DNA of 64,000 bases from Verrucomicrobiota bacterium (GTDB lineage Bacteria > Verrucomicrobiota > Verrucomicrobiia > Limisphaerales > J093). The notes beneath the pieces are model-generated. The model made no database searches. It was not told the DNA's origin and worked only from the letters and a program-made list of their open reading frames with translations. The translations under genes and the position numbers were made by a program. Location of the stretch: NCBI GenBank assembly GCA_029556615.1, contig JAKQDD010000162.1, positions 1-64,000 on the forward strand, in the 5' to 3' direction. Positions 1 through 7,243 of this stretch are shown here, piece after piece; position 1 is the stretch's first letter; each line of letters starts with the position of its first letter.

Positions 1-147
1 TACGTAAATGAGGTCGCCCGCGAGGAGAAAGGGGCCAAGGCCGAACGAATGGCCGGGATCGCTGACCCAGACGGGTTTACCCTGGAGATCGAGGGTGGCG
101 AACCGGCCATCGGGGCGGACGCCGTACAGGTGGTTCTGGTGTGGAGA
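1..147 (-). pseudogene. Truncated PQQ/BamB-like beta-propeller gene fragment
   Basis: The minus strand reads 49 uninterrupted codons to the left window edge, with the pattern of a propeller blade (YGVRPDGRFATLDLQGKPVW, then a blade ending in LAGDLIYV). An in-frame TAG at 148-150 closes the frame upstream, and that TAG lies inside the repeat arm that starts at 139, so the 5' part of the gene is missing here. The C-terminal part, if intact, is outside the window. Inference: a secreted PQQ-like repeat protein gene disrupted by repeat insertion. No start codon is visible in the fragment. Confidence 0.55.
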
Positions 148-591
148 CTATAAGTCTGTCACCTTGTTTGCGGCACCGTTCCGCTGGACTGGATGCGGCA
201 TCGGTCTGAGGCGGCCCCTCGCCAGAGTCCTCGACTCCTGAAACATGGGGTCAACAGGTCAAGTTTGGTCCCTGCCGTTCCAACCCCAGCCCCCCGCCTT
301 CGAGGACTCTACATTAGCGGGGCGCGGAAGAGAGGGTCCGGAAAGGACCCAAGCGGCGAACTTCGCCGGATGATCAACCGATGAAGCCACGATGAGCGGG
401 GCTGCAAGGCGCATTGGGTGCGCCGGCCGACTATGAACCTGGCACTTTGTCCAATCCGCATCTTCGCTTGGTGCTGTGTCTCGAACGTCCGCCAGCCGTT
501 GCTCCTGGCGAGGGGCCGCCTCAGACCGATGCCGCATCCAGTCCCGAGGAACGGTGCCGCAAACAAGGTGACAGACTCATAGTCTCCACAC
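139..591. repeat. 453-bp element with 85-bp near-perfect inverted arms
   Basis: The left arm (139-223) and right arm (507-591) are reverse complements over 85 bp with about three mismatches. They begin GTGTGGAGACTATAAGTCTG on the left and end in the complement of that on the right. The 283-bp interior carries a family A repeat (219-330) and no convincing gene. The outer end of the left arm interrupts a propeller ORF. A partial relative of the arm occurs near 35677-35705. This could be a non-autonomous mobile element or two dispersed repeats captured head to head. No transposase lies in or beside it. Confidence 0.75.
219..330 (+). repeat. Family A repeat, copy A1
   Basis: The copy starts with GAGTCCTCGA (left) and ends with TCGAGGACTC followed by TACATTAGCGGGGCGCGG (right), so it has inverted ends. 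The core contains ATGGGGTCAACAGGTCAAGT. The same order of blocks occurs at 3098-3193 (minus), 11746-11932 (plus) and 18700-18814 (minus). Confidence 0.8.
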
Positions 592-760
592 GTGTTTTAC
601 AAGTCGAGGACTCCACGACTTTTCCCAGACTGCGCTGGGAACATGGGGTTCGCCTGCGGCGAGCAGCACCGCCGGATCGCGCGGGCAACCTCGACAACAT
701 GTTGGTAGATATTTTCTGACAAGGGTCTATCGCGCGGATTGTGGGGCCGCGGCGCGAGCG
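592..760. repeat. Mosaic of partial family A and C repeats
   Basis: Position 604-618 holds an A end (AGTCGAGGACTCCAC). It is followed by a C block with TTTCCCAGACTGCGCTGGGA and the small palindrome TTCGCCTGCGGCGAGCAG near 648-665. The same blocks recur at about 24128-24175 (plus) and, reverse-complemented, near 9905-9950. No gene is supported between here and purC. Confidence 0.6.
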
Positions 761-767
761 CCAGCTT

Positions 768-812
768 TTGACGAACGTTCGCGCCCCAGAGGTTAGGCGA
801 GGATCCGGGTCT
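768..812 (+). repeat. Family D upstream element, partial copy D4
   Basis: This is the 3' half of family D, containing GGTTAGGCGAGGATCCGGG, and it matches the 3' half of the copy at 56822-56918. It lies about 50 bp before the purC start codon and in the same orientation. Confidence 0.65.
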
Positions 813-846
813 GACTTTCCTTCTGTCCCCGGAGGGAAGCGCCCGC

Positions 847-852
847 TACACT
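847..852 (+). promoter_or_regulatory. Candidate -10 hexamer for purC (leaderless)
   Basis: TACACT ends 7 nt before the purC ATG at 860, so a sigma-70 type start would fall on or next to the start codon. No Shine-Dalgarno sequence is visible. No -35 with normal spacing was found, which lowers confidence. Confidence 0.4.
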
Positions 853-859
853 GGGCCCC

Positions 860-1753
860 ATGACGACTGGCATGCCCCTTCTCGAGATCAACGTGCCCGG
901 GATCCGGAAGCTCAAGAGCGGCAAAGTCCGCGAGATCTTCGACCTCGGTGACTCGCTGCTGCTGGTCGCGACGGACCGCATCTCCGCCTTCGACTGCATC
1001 ATGCCGAACGGAATCCCGCGCAAGGGCGAAGTGCTGACCCAGCTTTCGCACTTCTGGTTCGCGCGCTTTGCCTCGTGGATGCCTCATCACCTCCTGGCCG
1101 GGCCGGACGACCCGCTGCCCGCGCGACTCCAACCGTTCGCCGACGCGCTCGCGCGCCGCAGCATGATCGTGCGCAAGGCGCAACCGCTCGCCATCGAATG
1201 CGTCGTCCGCGGCTTCCTCGCGGGCTCCGGCTGGAAGGAATACCGCGCCTCGGGCACCGTGTGCGGACTGCGCCTCCCTCCGGGCCTCACCGAATCGGCC
1301 GAGCTGCCCGAGCCCGTCTTTACCCCGGCCACCAAGGCGGAGTCCGGCCACGATCTGAATATTCCCTTCGAGGAAGCGGAGCGCATCGTCGGCCCCGCGG
1401 TGGCCGCCCAAGTCCGGGAGGCCAGCCTCGCTCTCTACCAGAACGCCAGGGACTACGCCCGTCAACGCGGGATCGTGATCGCCGATACCAAGTTCGAGTT
1501 CGGCCTGCACGAGGGCCGGTTGCTGTTGATCGACGAGGTCCTCACCCCTGACTCGTCCCGTTTCTGGCCGGCCGCTCAGTACCAGCCCGGCCGCGGTCAG
1601 CCCAGCTTCGATAAGCAATTCGTCCGCGATTACCTCGAGACCCTCGACTGGGACAAGACCCCCCCTGCGCCCGCGCTCCCTCCCGATGTCGTGGCCCGGA
1701 CCCAGGAGAAGTACCTCGAAGCGTACCAACGTCTCACCGGCCGGGCGCTGTAG
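860..1753 (+). CDS. purC: Phosphoribosylaminoimidazole-succinocarboxamide synthase (SAICAR synthetase)
   Basis: This cytoplasmic enzyme of de novo purine synthesis joins CAIR and aspartate with ATP. The 297-residue protein has the long (yeast ADE1-like) layout. It shows the glycine-rich ATP site SGKVREIF (20-27), DRISAFD (39-45), the CAIR-binding block ECVVRGFLAGSGW (113-125), PVFTPATKAESGHD (152-165), IADTKFEFG (207-215) and DEVLTPDSSR (225-234). The ATG at 860 is preferred, although an in-frame ATG at 872 is possible. There is no ribosome binding site; a -10-like TACACT 7 nt upstream suggests a leaderless message. The TAG stop lies in the first bases of a family B repeat. No other pur genes are nearby. 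Confidence 0.96.
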   Translation: MTTGMPLLEINVPGIRKLKSGKVREIFDLGDSLLLVATDRISAFDCIMPNGIPRKGEVLTQLSHFWFARFASWMPHHLLAGPDDPLPARLQPFADALARRSMIVRKAQPLAIECVVRGFLAGSGWKEYRASGTVCGLRLPPGLTESAELPEPVFTPATKAESGHDLNIPFEEAERIVGPAVAAQVREASLALYQNARDYARQRGIVIADTKFEFGLHEGRLLLIDEVLTPDSSRFWPAAQYQPGRGQPSFDKQFVRDYLETLDWDKTPPAPALPPDVVARTQEKYLEAYQRLTGRAL

Positions 1754-1840
1754 CCCCTCACCACGGGCGCTGACGGTCGGGTTGCAGGACGCGGTGCAAG
1801 GGGATTTCAGCGCGGCACTCACGGCCGCGGCCACGGACGG
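1750..1840 (+). repeat. Family B repeat, copy B1
   Basis: The copy begins GTAGCC, which contains the purC stop TAG. It runs through GGGTTGCAGGACGCGGTGCA and AGCGCGGCACTCACGG, and ends GGCCGCGGCCAC. It matches B2 (33004-33125), B3 (59103-59192) and B4 (42475-42549, minus). The ends GTAGCCGC and GCGGCTAC are inverted in the better copies. Confidence 0.8.
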
Positions 1841-1966
1841 GGACGGCGCAGCCGGCTCCGGCGGCGACACCGGCCGTGGTGGCGGAGCCTCCGAGGGAGG
1901 GCGGAACGCGGGAGAGAAAAGTGTAATAAAACGACTCCCGAATGACTTTGTTCCATTAGACAGGTC

Positions 1967-2551
1967 ATGGATGCAACACCGTCATCGAAGCAGACGCGGT
2001 TCCTCGAGTTGCTCCGCCCCCTCGAGCGGGGACTCGAGACCTATGCGCGCCGCCTGCTTTGGGATCCGCAAGACCTGCCCGACGCCGTCCAGGCCAGCGT
2101 CTTGCACGCGTACGCGGCGTTCGATCGGTATCGGGAAGGCACGTGCTTCCGGGCCTGGATCTACACGATTCTGACCCGCGAGGTCTTCGCCCTGAACCGG
2201 CGGCACGCCCGCCGGGCCGCGCACGAATTCCACTTGGGGATCGAGGCGTTGGAGGCTCTGGCCGGTCCCGACGGTGGGGCGGAGCCTGGCCTTGCAGCCC
2301 TCGAGACGAATCCTTGGGAGGAAACGATCGAGCCGGACTTGGTCCGGGCGCTGCACCGGCTGTCCGATCTCGAGCGCGCAGTCCTGCTGCTGAGAGCGCT
2401 GAGCGGCTTCCGCTACCGGGAGATCAGCGAGGCCCTTGGCATTCCCCTGGGCAGCGTCATGGGGGATCTGGCCCGGGCCCGACAGAAGATGCGTGCCGCC
2501 CTGGCGCACCGGTCGCCGGGCGTTGCGCCCATGCGATGGAGGTCCTCATGA
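1967..2551 (+). CDS. ECF-type RNA polymerase sigma factor
   Basis: This 194-residue protein has the two-domain layout of group 4 (ECF) sigma factors. Region 2 lies at about 15-82 (it includes TCFRAWIYTILTREVFALNRR-like core residues 59-79). An acidic linker covers 93-122, and a region 4 helix-turn-helix lies at about 124-178 with YREISEALGIPLGSVMGDLA (150-169). It should direct RNA polymerase to a regulon that cannot be seen here. Its stop overlaps the start of the downstream zinc-finger anti-sigma gene (ATGA at 2548-2551), the usual coupling of an ECF sigma factor with its inhibitor. Confidence 0.9.
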   Translation: MDATPSSKQTRFLELLRPLERGLETYARRLLWDPQDLPDAVQASVLHAYAAFDRYREGTCFRAWIYTILTREVFALNRRHARRAAHEFHLGIEALEALAGPDGGAEPGLAALETNPWEETIEPDLVRALHRLSDLERAVLLLRALSGFRYREISEALGIPLGSVMGDLARARQKMRAALAHRSPGVAPMRWRSS

Positions 2552-3162
2552 AACCCGCGTGCGATCAAGTCCTGGCCTGGAGAGAGGCCTACCTCGACTC
2601 CGAACTCGATGCGAGAACAGCTCTCGAGGTCCAGCAACACCTGGCTTCCTGTCCGTCCTGTGCGGCACGGTTTGCCGCCGAATCCCGCTGGCAGCAAGGG
2701 CTGACTCAGGCCCTGGGTCAGACACCCCTCGACCCCGCGCTCTGGCGCCGCGCCGAGCTCGAGTTGGCCGATGCCGACCGGCCGCGGCCAGTCACGAGGA
2801 CGCGGGACCGAACCCGCCACGAACCGACCGGTTGGCGCTTCTGGCTGTGGCCGTCGCCGCACGCGCACCTGGGACTTGCCGCGGTCTGGATTGCACTCCT
2901 CGTGGTGCACACGCTGGACCGCGACCCCGTCTCGCCCGCGGCGCGTCCGGGGCGGACGGCATCGGCCCAGGTGATGGTGGCTCTGCGGGACCAGCAGCGC
3001 CTCGCGGACGAGCTCCTGGAACGGCCCGCGATCGAGCCGGCACCCGCGGGCTACCCGCCGCAATCACGGAAGCCGTCGTCCGCCGGCGACGAACACGTCC
3101 ATAAAGTCCTCGGAGGCGGGGGGGCGGGTTTGGAACGGCAGGGACCCAACTTCACCTGTTGA
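2548..3162 (+). CDS. Putative zinc-finger anti-sigma factor, C-terminus derived from a repeat
   Basis: The N-terminus carries an anti-sigma zinc finger with the spacing H31-x3-C35-x2-C38 (HLASCPSC). A linker follows, then one membrane segment at about 106-122 (LGLAAVWIALLVVHTL). It would hold the upstream ECF sigma factor at the membrane. The gene starts inside the sigma stop codon. The last 20 or so residues, including the final NFTC and the TGA stop, are encoded by a minus-oriented family A repeat (3098-3193), so the original C-terminus was probably replaced. The repeat-encoded tail would lie beyond the membrane segment and may be neutral. Confidence 0.85.
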   Translation: MKPACDQVLAWREAYLDSELDARTALEVQQHLASCPSCAARFAAESRWQQGLTQALGQTPLDPALWRRAELELADADRPRPVTRTRDRTRHEPTGWRFWLWPSPHAHLGLAAVWIALLVVHTLDRDPVSPAARPGRTASAQVMVALRDQQRLADELLERPAIEPAPAGYPPQSRKPSSAGDEHVHKVLGGGGAGLERQGPNFTC

Positions 3163-3193
3163 CCACACATTCCACCAGTCGAGGACTCTCGCC
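3098..3193 (-). repeat. Family A repeat, copy A2
   Basis: Read on the minus strand it has GAGAGTCCTCGACTGGTGGA, GGTCAACAGGTGAAGTTGGG and GTCCCTGCCGTTCCAAAC, in the same order as A1. It encodes the last residues and stop of the anti-sigma gene and fills most of the gap before the next gene. Confidence 0.8.
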
Positions 3194-3219
3194 TTGTCAA
3201 CCTCCATCCCCACCCGGCC

Positions 3220-4758
3220 ATGAACACGACCCCATCCCCGACACCGCTGAGCGATCGCTACGTCACGCTGAGGCTCTGCCGCTGGCTGGTTGATCCGCTC
3301 CGGCTGCGGATCTACCTCTGGGCGGCCCTCTGTCTCATCACCCTGATCGCGGTGGCTTATGCCGCGGTGAATTGGCACGGCGCCCGCGTCTGGGCGGCGA
3401 GGCGCGCCAGCCTCGAGGCCGCGGGCGTGCGGCTCGAGCTCGCTTCGTTCATCCCGCCGCGGGTCCCCGACGAGCAGAACTTCACCATGACCCCGTTGCT
3501 GGCGCCGCTGTTCGACTTCAAACCCGGCACGCAAGAGTGGCGGGACACCAACACCAGCGACCTCCCGCAGAAGCTGAATCCGATGAGAACGGACGGCCCC
3601 AAGGGCGGTTGGAGATCGGCCCGGGGCACGGACTGGGAGGGATGGATCGACGCCCTCAATCTCAAGAACGCCACCAACGCCACGGTGTCGCCGCCGCAGG
3701 CGGTTCTCGACCACCTCCGGCCGTGGGACTCGATGCTGGCTCAGGTGCGCGAGGCCAGCCGCCGGCCCGCGGCCCGCTTCAATGCGCACTACGAGCACGA
3801 GCCCGCGTTCGAGATTCTCCTTCCGCACCTCGGCATCCTGCGGGGCTGGTGCCGGGTGCTCGCCCTGCGCGCCTCGTCGTATCTAGCCCTGGGGAACCCG
3901 GAGGCGGCGTACGAGGACATCGCGCTGGGGTTGTATCTTGCCCAGACCGTGCGTGAGGAGCCGCTGCTCATCTCCCACCTGGTCCACGGCGCGTGCGTGC
4001 AGAGCCTGGCCCAGCCGCTGTGGGAAGGGCTGTCGGCGCATCGCTGGACGGACTCCCAGATCCGGGCGTTGCAGGAATCCCTGGAACAGGTGGATCTGTG
4101 GAGCGGGATGCAACGGACCTTGAACGCCGAAAGGGCGTTCTCGAGCGCCATGCTCGATTACATCCGCGAGCATCCGTCGATTCTCCCGACACTGGGCGAC
4201 TCCTCTGGAAATCCCTTCGGGGCGGCGGCGATGCTGTTCACGTTGATACCGTCGGGTTGGCTCCGGCTCGAGCAGGCGGAGTACCACCGGCTCTATCAGG
4301 AGGCGCTCTCGGGAATCGGGGATCCCGCCCGGCGACACGTCGATCCCGCGCCCGTGGTCGAGGCCACCAGCCGTGTCGAGGCCGAGGTCAGGCAGGCGCC
4401 GCTGCGCAATCACCGCGTGTTTGCCCGGATGCTGATTCCGGGCATTGCCGCCGTGGTGTCGAAGACTGCGTACAACCAGTCGGTGGCGGATCAGATGGCG
4501 CTGGCCTGCGCGCTCGAACGGTATCGGTGGGCCCACAATCGCTGGCCGGAAACCCTCGACGCGATGGTCCCGGATTTCGCCCGTCGGATTCCGACCGACG
4601 GCATTCGCGGGGAACCGCTGCACTACGCCGTCTCGGGCACGGGGTACACCCTGTACTCGATCGGCTGGAACGGAACCGACGACGGCGGCCGCCCCGGACA
4701 GGATGACAAGGGCCGCTGGTCCATGTCAGCGGGCGACTGGGTGTGGAGAATACCCTGA
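3220..4758 (+). CDS. Membrane-anchored protein with GspG-like C-terminal segment, function unknown
   Basis: This 512-residue protein has one N-terminal membrane segment (about 31-50) and a large, presumably extracytoplasmic region with no enzyme motif I recognise. The last 90 residues resemble the C-terminal part of GspG-type pseudopilins: a helix with ALERYRWAHNRWPETLDAMV, then a PTDGIRGEPLHYAV stretch and YTLYSIGWNGTDDGG. That is the pattern of periodic length/dimension checks plus an Asp-rich loop seen in type II secretion major pseudopilins. No prepilin cleavage site is present. The gene follows the sigma/anti-sigma pair after a repeat and could be a target of that sigma factor, but this is inference. 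Its 3' end overlaps the convergent rhodanese gene by 33 bp. Confidence 0.75.
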   Translation: MNTTPSPTPLSDRYVTLRLCRWLVDPLRLRIYLWAALCLITLIAVAYAAVNWHGARVWAARRASLEAAGVRLELASFIPPRVPDEQNFTMTPLLAPLFDFKPGTQEWRDTNTSDLPQKLNPMRTDGPKGGWRSARGTDWEGWIDALNLKNATNATVSPPQAVLDHLRPWDSMLAQVREASRRPAARFNAHYEHEPAFEILLPHLGILRGWCRVLALRASSYLALGNPEAAYEDIALGLYLAQTVREEPLLISHLVHGACVQSLAQPLWEGLSAHRWTDSQIRALQESLEQVDLWSGMQRTLNAERAFSSAMLDYIREHPSILPTLGDSSGNPFGAAAMLFTLIPSGWLRLEQAEYHRLYQEALSGIGDPARRHVDPAPVVEATSRVEAEVRQAPLRNHRVFARMLIPGIAAVVSKTAYNQSVADQMALACALERYRWAHNRWPETLDAMVPDFARRIPTDGIRGEPLHYAVSGTGYTLYSIGWNGTDDGGRPGQDDKGRWSMSAGDWVWRIP

Positions 4759-5136
4759 GCCGGCGAGGATCTTCTCGGCCCGAGCGTAGGAGCCGAGGTT
4801 GTGGACTTCCTTGTAGCCCAGGGCGCGCAGCCGGCGCTCCGCCACACTGCTGCGGGCTCCGCTCCGGCAATGCAGCAGGAGGACCTGGCTCTTGTCGGGC
4901 GCCACGGTGCCGATTCGGCTCGCGAGTTCGGGCAACGGCACATTCATGACGCCTTCGAGATGGCCTTGGTTGTGCTCCTCCGGGCTCCGCACATCGATCA
5001 CCCGGGCCCCCCGTTCAAGGTGTCGCCGTGCACTCGCTTCATCGGTAAGGCCACGGGGGTGCATCATGATCCAGACGACGACCACGACGGCCGCCACAAT
5101 CAAGTATCCGTAGGTTCCCATGCGTTTCGCAGACAC
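4726..5136 (-). CDS. Membrane-anchored rhodanese-domain sulfurtransferase
   Basis: This 136-residue protein has one N-terminal membrane helix (about 9-25) and a single rhodanese domain. It shows DVRSPEEHNQGHL (48-60) and the active loop HCRSGARSS, with the persulfide cysteine at C90. Such proteins move sulfane sulfur or act in redox signalling; the partner is unknown. The start is GTG at 5136, with an alternative ATG at 5121 (MGTYGYL) that keeps all features. The gene is convergent with the 3220-4758 gene and overlaps its end. Confidence 0.85.
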   Translation of the reverse strand: MSAKRMGTYGYLIVAAVVVVVWIMMHPRGLTDEASARRHLERGARVIDVRSPEEHNQGHLEGVMNVPLPELASRIGTVAPDKSQVLLLHCRSGARSSVAERRLRALGYKEVHNLGSYARAEKILAGSGYSPHPVAR

Positions 5137-5190
5137 GGTACAGGGAGGATAAGGGAGCCTCCCTCGAGCCGTTCGTCAAGCCGGGACCGA

Positions 5191-5288
5191 GCCCCCGGAG
5201 CCGACACCGCACGCGCCGGTCAAGCCCAAGACCCACCAGAAACCTGTGGCGGACGTCCGAACCACAGGCGTCCGACTAGGATCCGGCC
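5191..5288 (+). repeat. Family D upstream element, copy D1
   Basis: This roughly 97-bp block starts CCCGGAGCCGACACCGCACG and ends in AGGATCCGG. It is clearly similar to 20100-20198 and to the reverse complement of 56822-56918. It contains the hairpin arms CCTGTGG and CCACAGG, which are not conserved in the other copies. It ends about 7 bp before a -35-like box and 43 bp before the fucosidase start. Confidence 0.85.
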
Positions 5289-5293
5289 CGGGC

Positions 5294-5323
5294 TTGATGC
5301 CGGCCAGGGGGCGGGGTTAGGCT
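5294..5323 (+). promoter_or_regulatory. Candidate promoter of the fucosidase gene (leaderless)
   Basis: TTGATG (5294-5299) is followed by TAGGCT (5318-5323) after an 18-bp spacer. The GTG start at 5331 lies 7 nt after the -10 box, so transcription would start at the start codon. Confidence 0.45.
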
Positions 5324-5330
5324 ACCCCCC

Positions 5331-7112
5331 GTGAAAACCCTCTCCAAGGCAATGGCGGTGGCGATGCTGATCCTCATGAGCGGTGGCCTCCGCGCGGCGG
5401 ACGCCGTTCGCGACTACACGCAGGAGTCCCCGGCGGAACGCGATGCGCGGATGGCCTGGTTCCGCGAGGCCCGGTTTGGTCTTTTCATTCACTGGGGGCT
5501 CTACGCCGTGCCGGCCGGCGAATGGAAGGACAACCGCAACTACGGCGAGTGGTTCCTCGAAGAGACCAAGATGCCGGTCTCGCAGTACGCCGCGTTCGTC
5601 CCGCAGTTCAATCCCGTCCGATTCGACGCCCGGCAATGGGCGCGTGCGGCCCGAGAGGCCGGAATGCGCTATGTGGTCATCACGAGCAAGCACCATGACG
5701 GTTTTGCCCTGTGGCGATCCGGTCTCACCGACTGGGGCATCAAGTCGACGCCGTTTGCCCGGGATCCGATGAAGGAGCTGGCCGAAGCCTGCCGCGCCGA
5801 GGGCCTCCGGTTCTGTTTCTACCATTCCATCATGGACTGGCATCACCCCGACTGGGGAACCCGTCGCGCCTGGAATGATCTGGCCACCGGCACGCCGGAC
5901 ATGGACCGTTACGTGACCTACATGAAGGGCCAGCTGCGGGAGTTGATCACCGGGTACGGCCCCCTCGGGATCCTCTGGTTCGATGGCGAGTGGGAAAGTC
6001 CCTGGACCCATGAGCGCGGCGTGGATCTGTACAACTTCGTCCGGAGTCTGCAGCCCTCGATCATCATCAACAACCGCGTCGGCAAAGGGCGGGCCGGTAT
6101 GGGGGGGATGGATCAGGGCAAGGGAGTCGGCGACTACGGCACCCCCGAGCAGGAGATACCGCCCACCGGCTTCGGTCCGGGCGTCGACTGGGAGTCCTGC
6201 ATGACCATGAACAACCACTGGGGTTACAACCGCCATGACCAGAATTGGAAGAGCACCAGCACGCTCGTCAGGAACCTGATTGACTGCGCCAGCAAAGGGG
6301 GCAACTACCTGCTCAACGTCGGGCCCACCGCGGAGGGCACCTTCCCCGAAGCCAGCGTCCAGCGCCTGGCCGAGATCGGGGCGTGGATGAAGGTCAACGG
6401 GGAATCGATCTACGGCACCACCGCCAGTCCGTTCCCCAAGAGCCCCTGGGGCCGTGCCACGCAAAAGGCCGGACGCCTGTACCTTCACGTCTATCAATGG
6501 CCCGCCGACGGCCGCCTGAGTCTGCCGCTGCGCAACGCGGCGACCGCGGCGCGGCTTCTTGCCCAGCCGGAAGTGCGGATCGGCATCAAACGCCAGCCCG
6601 AGAGCCTCGAGCTGACCCTCCCCGCGTCCAGTCCCGACCCGATCGCCGCGGTGATCGCCCTGGACGTGGTCGGCGCCCCGGATGTGGTCGCGGTGCTCCC
6701 GGCCCAAGCCGCCGACGGCAGCCTCGCGCTCAAAGCGGAAGAGGCCGCCCTCGCGGGTCACGGCGCCCGGATCGAACATAAGAACGGGATCGCCAACCTC
6801 GGCTATTGGGTGGATCCGCGGGAGACAGCCGCGTGGACCGTGCGCGTGGATCGGCCCGGCACATTCGTGGTCTCGGCGGAATACGCCCTGGCCCCGGGGT
6901 CCGACGGCAGTCGCGTCCGGATCGAGTGCGGCGCGAACCGTCTCGAGAGCCAGTTGAAGTCCACGGGCGGCTGGGACCAATTCCAAACGGTCGCCCTGGG
7001 GGAATTGCGCGTCGAGGGCAAGGGCCCGCAGTCCTTCAAACTCGTGCCCGTGGCCAAGCCCGGGGAAGGCGTCATGAACCTCCGCTCGCTCAGGCTGACG
7101 CTCAAACCGTAG
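5331..7112 (+). CDS. Secreted alpha-L-fucosidase, GH29
   Basis: This is a retaining exo-fucosidase that removes fucose from glycans outside the cytoplasm. The 593-residue protein starts with a signal peptide (1 to about 23, ending GGLRAADA). The GH29 barrel shows GLFIHWGLYAVPAGEW (50-65), HHDGFALW (121-128) and GILWFDGEW with the nucleophile D218. The C-terminal 110 residues form a beta-rich, carbohydrate-binding-like domain after the catalytic part. The GTG start is preferred because the signal peptide begins there and a promoter-like box sits 7 nt upstream. It leads a co-directional glycan-degradation block. Confidence 0.95.
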   Translation: MKTLSKAMAVAMLILMSGGLRAADAVRDYTQESPAERDARMAWFREARFGLFIHWGLYAVPAGEWKDNRNYGEWFLEETKMPVSQYAAFVPQFNPVRFDARQWARAAREAGMRYVVITSKHHDGFALWRSGLTDWGIKSTPFARDPMKELAEACRAEGLRFCFYHSIMDWHHPDWGTRRAWNDLATGTPDMDRYVTYMKGQLRELITGYGPLGILWFDGEWESPWTHERGVDLYNFVRSLQPSIIINNRVGKGRAGMGGMDQGKGVGDYGTPEQEIPPTGFGPGVDWESCMTMNNHWGYNRHDQNWKSTSTLVRNLIDCASKGGNYLLNVGPTAEGTFPEASVQRLAEIGAWMKVNGESIYGTTASPFPKSPWGRATQKAGRLYLHVYQWPADGRLSLPLRNAATAARLLAQPEVRIGIKRQPESLELTLPASSPDPIAAVIALDVVGAPDVVAVLPAQAADGSLALKAEEAALAGHGARIEHKNGIANLGYWVDPRETAAWTVRVDRPGTFVVSAEYALAPGSDGSRVRIECGANRLESQLKSTGGWDQFQTVALGELRVEGKGPQSFKLVPVAKPGEGVMNLRSLRLTLKP

Positions 7113-7140
7113 TTTCTCCCTTGGCCTCACTCCCCGACCA

Positions 7141-7216
7141 AGGGGTCAGTTCTGATAATCGACAAGCCAGGTCCGTCTCGTAATGCATCCGTTGACGATT
7201 GTCAGCGCTGACCCCT
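7141..7216. promoter_or_regulatory. Inverted repeat upstream of the DUF6259 gene
   Basis: AGGGGTCAG at 7141 and CTGACCCCT ending at 7216 form the ends of imperfect 23-bp inverted arms (7141-7163, 7194-7216). The right arm contains the perfect palindrome GTCAGCGCTGAC (7201-7212). The structure ends 27 bp before the next start codon. It could be an operator or an mRNA structure; there is no U-run, so it is not a normal intrinsic terminator. Confidence 0.45.
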
Positions 7217-7243
7217 CCGCGACCCCTCCACTCACACCGACCC

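Noticed and set aside
139-591. CRISPR array or tandem repeat
   Set aside because: The repeats are inverted arms and dispersed units, not evenly spaced direct repeats with unique spacers.
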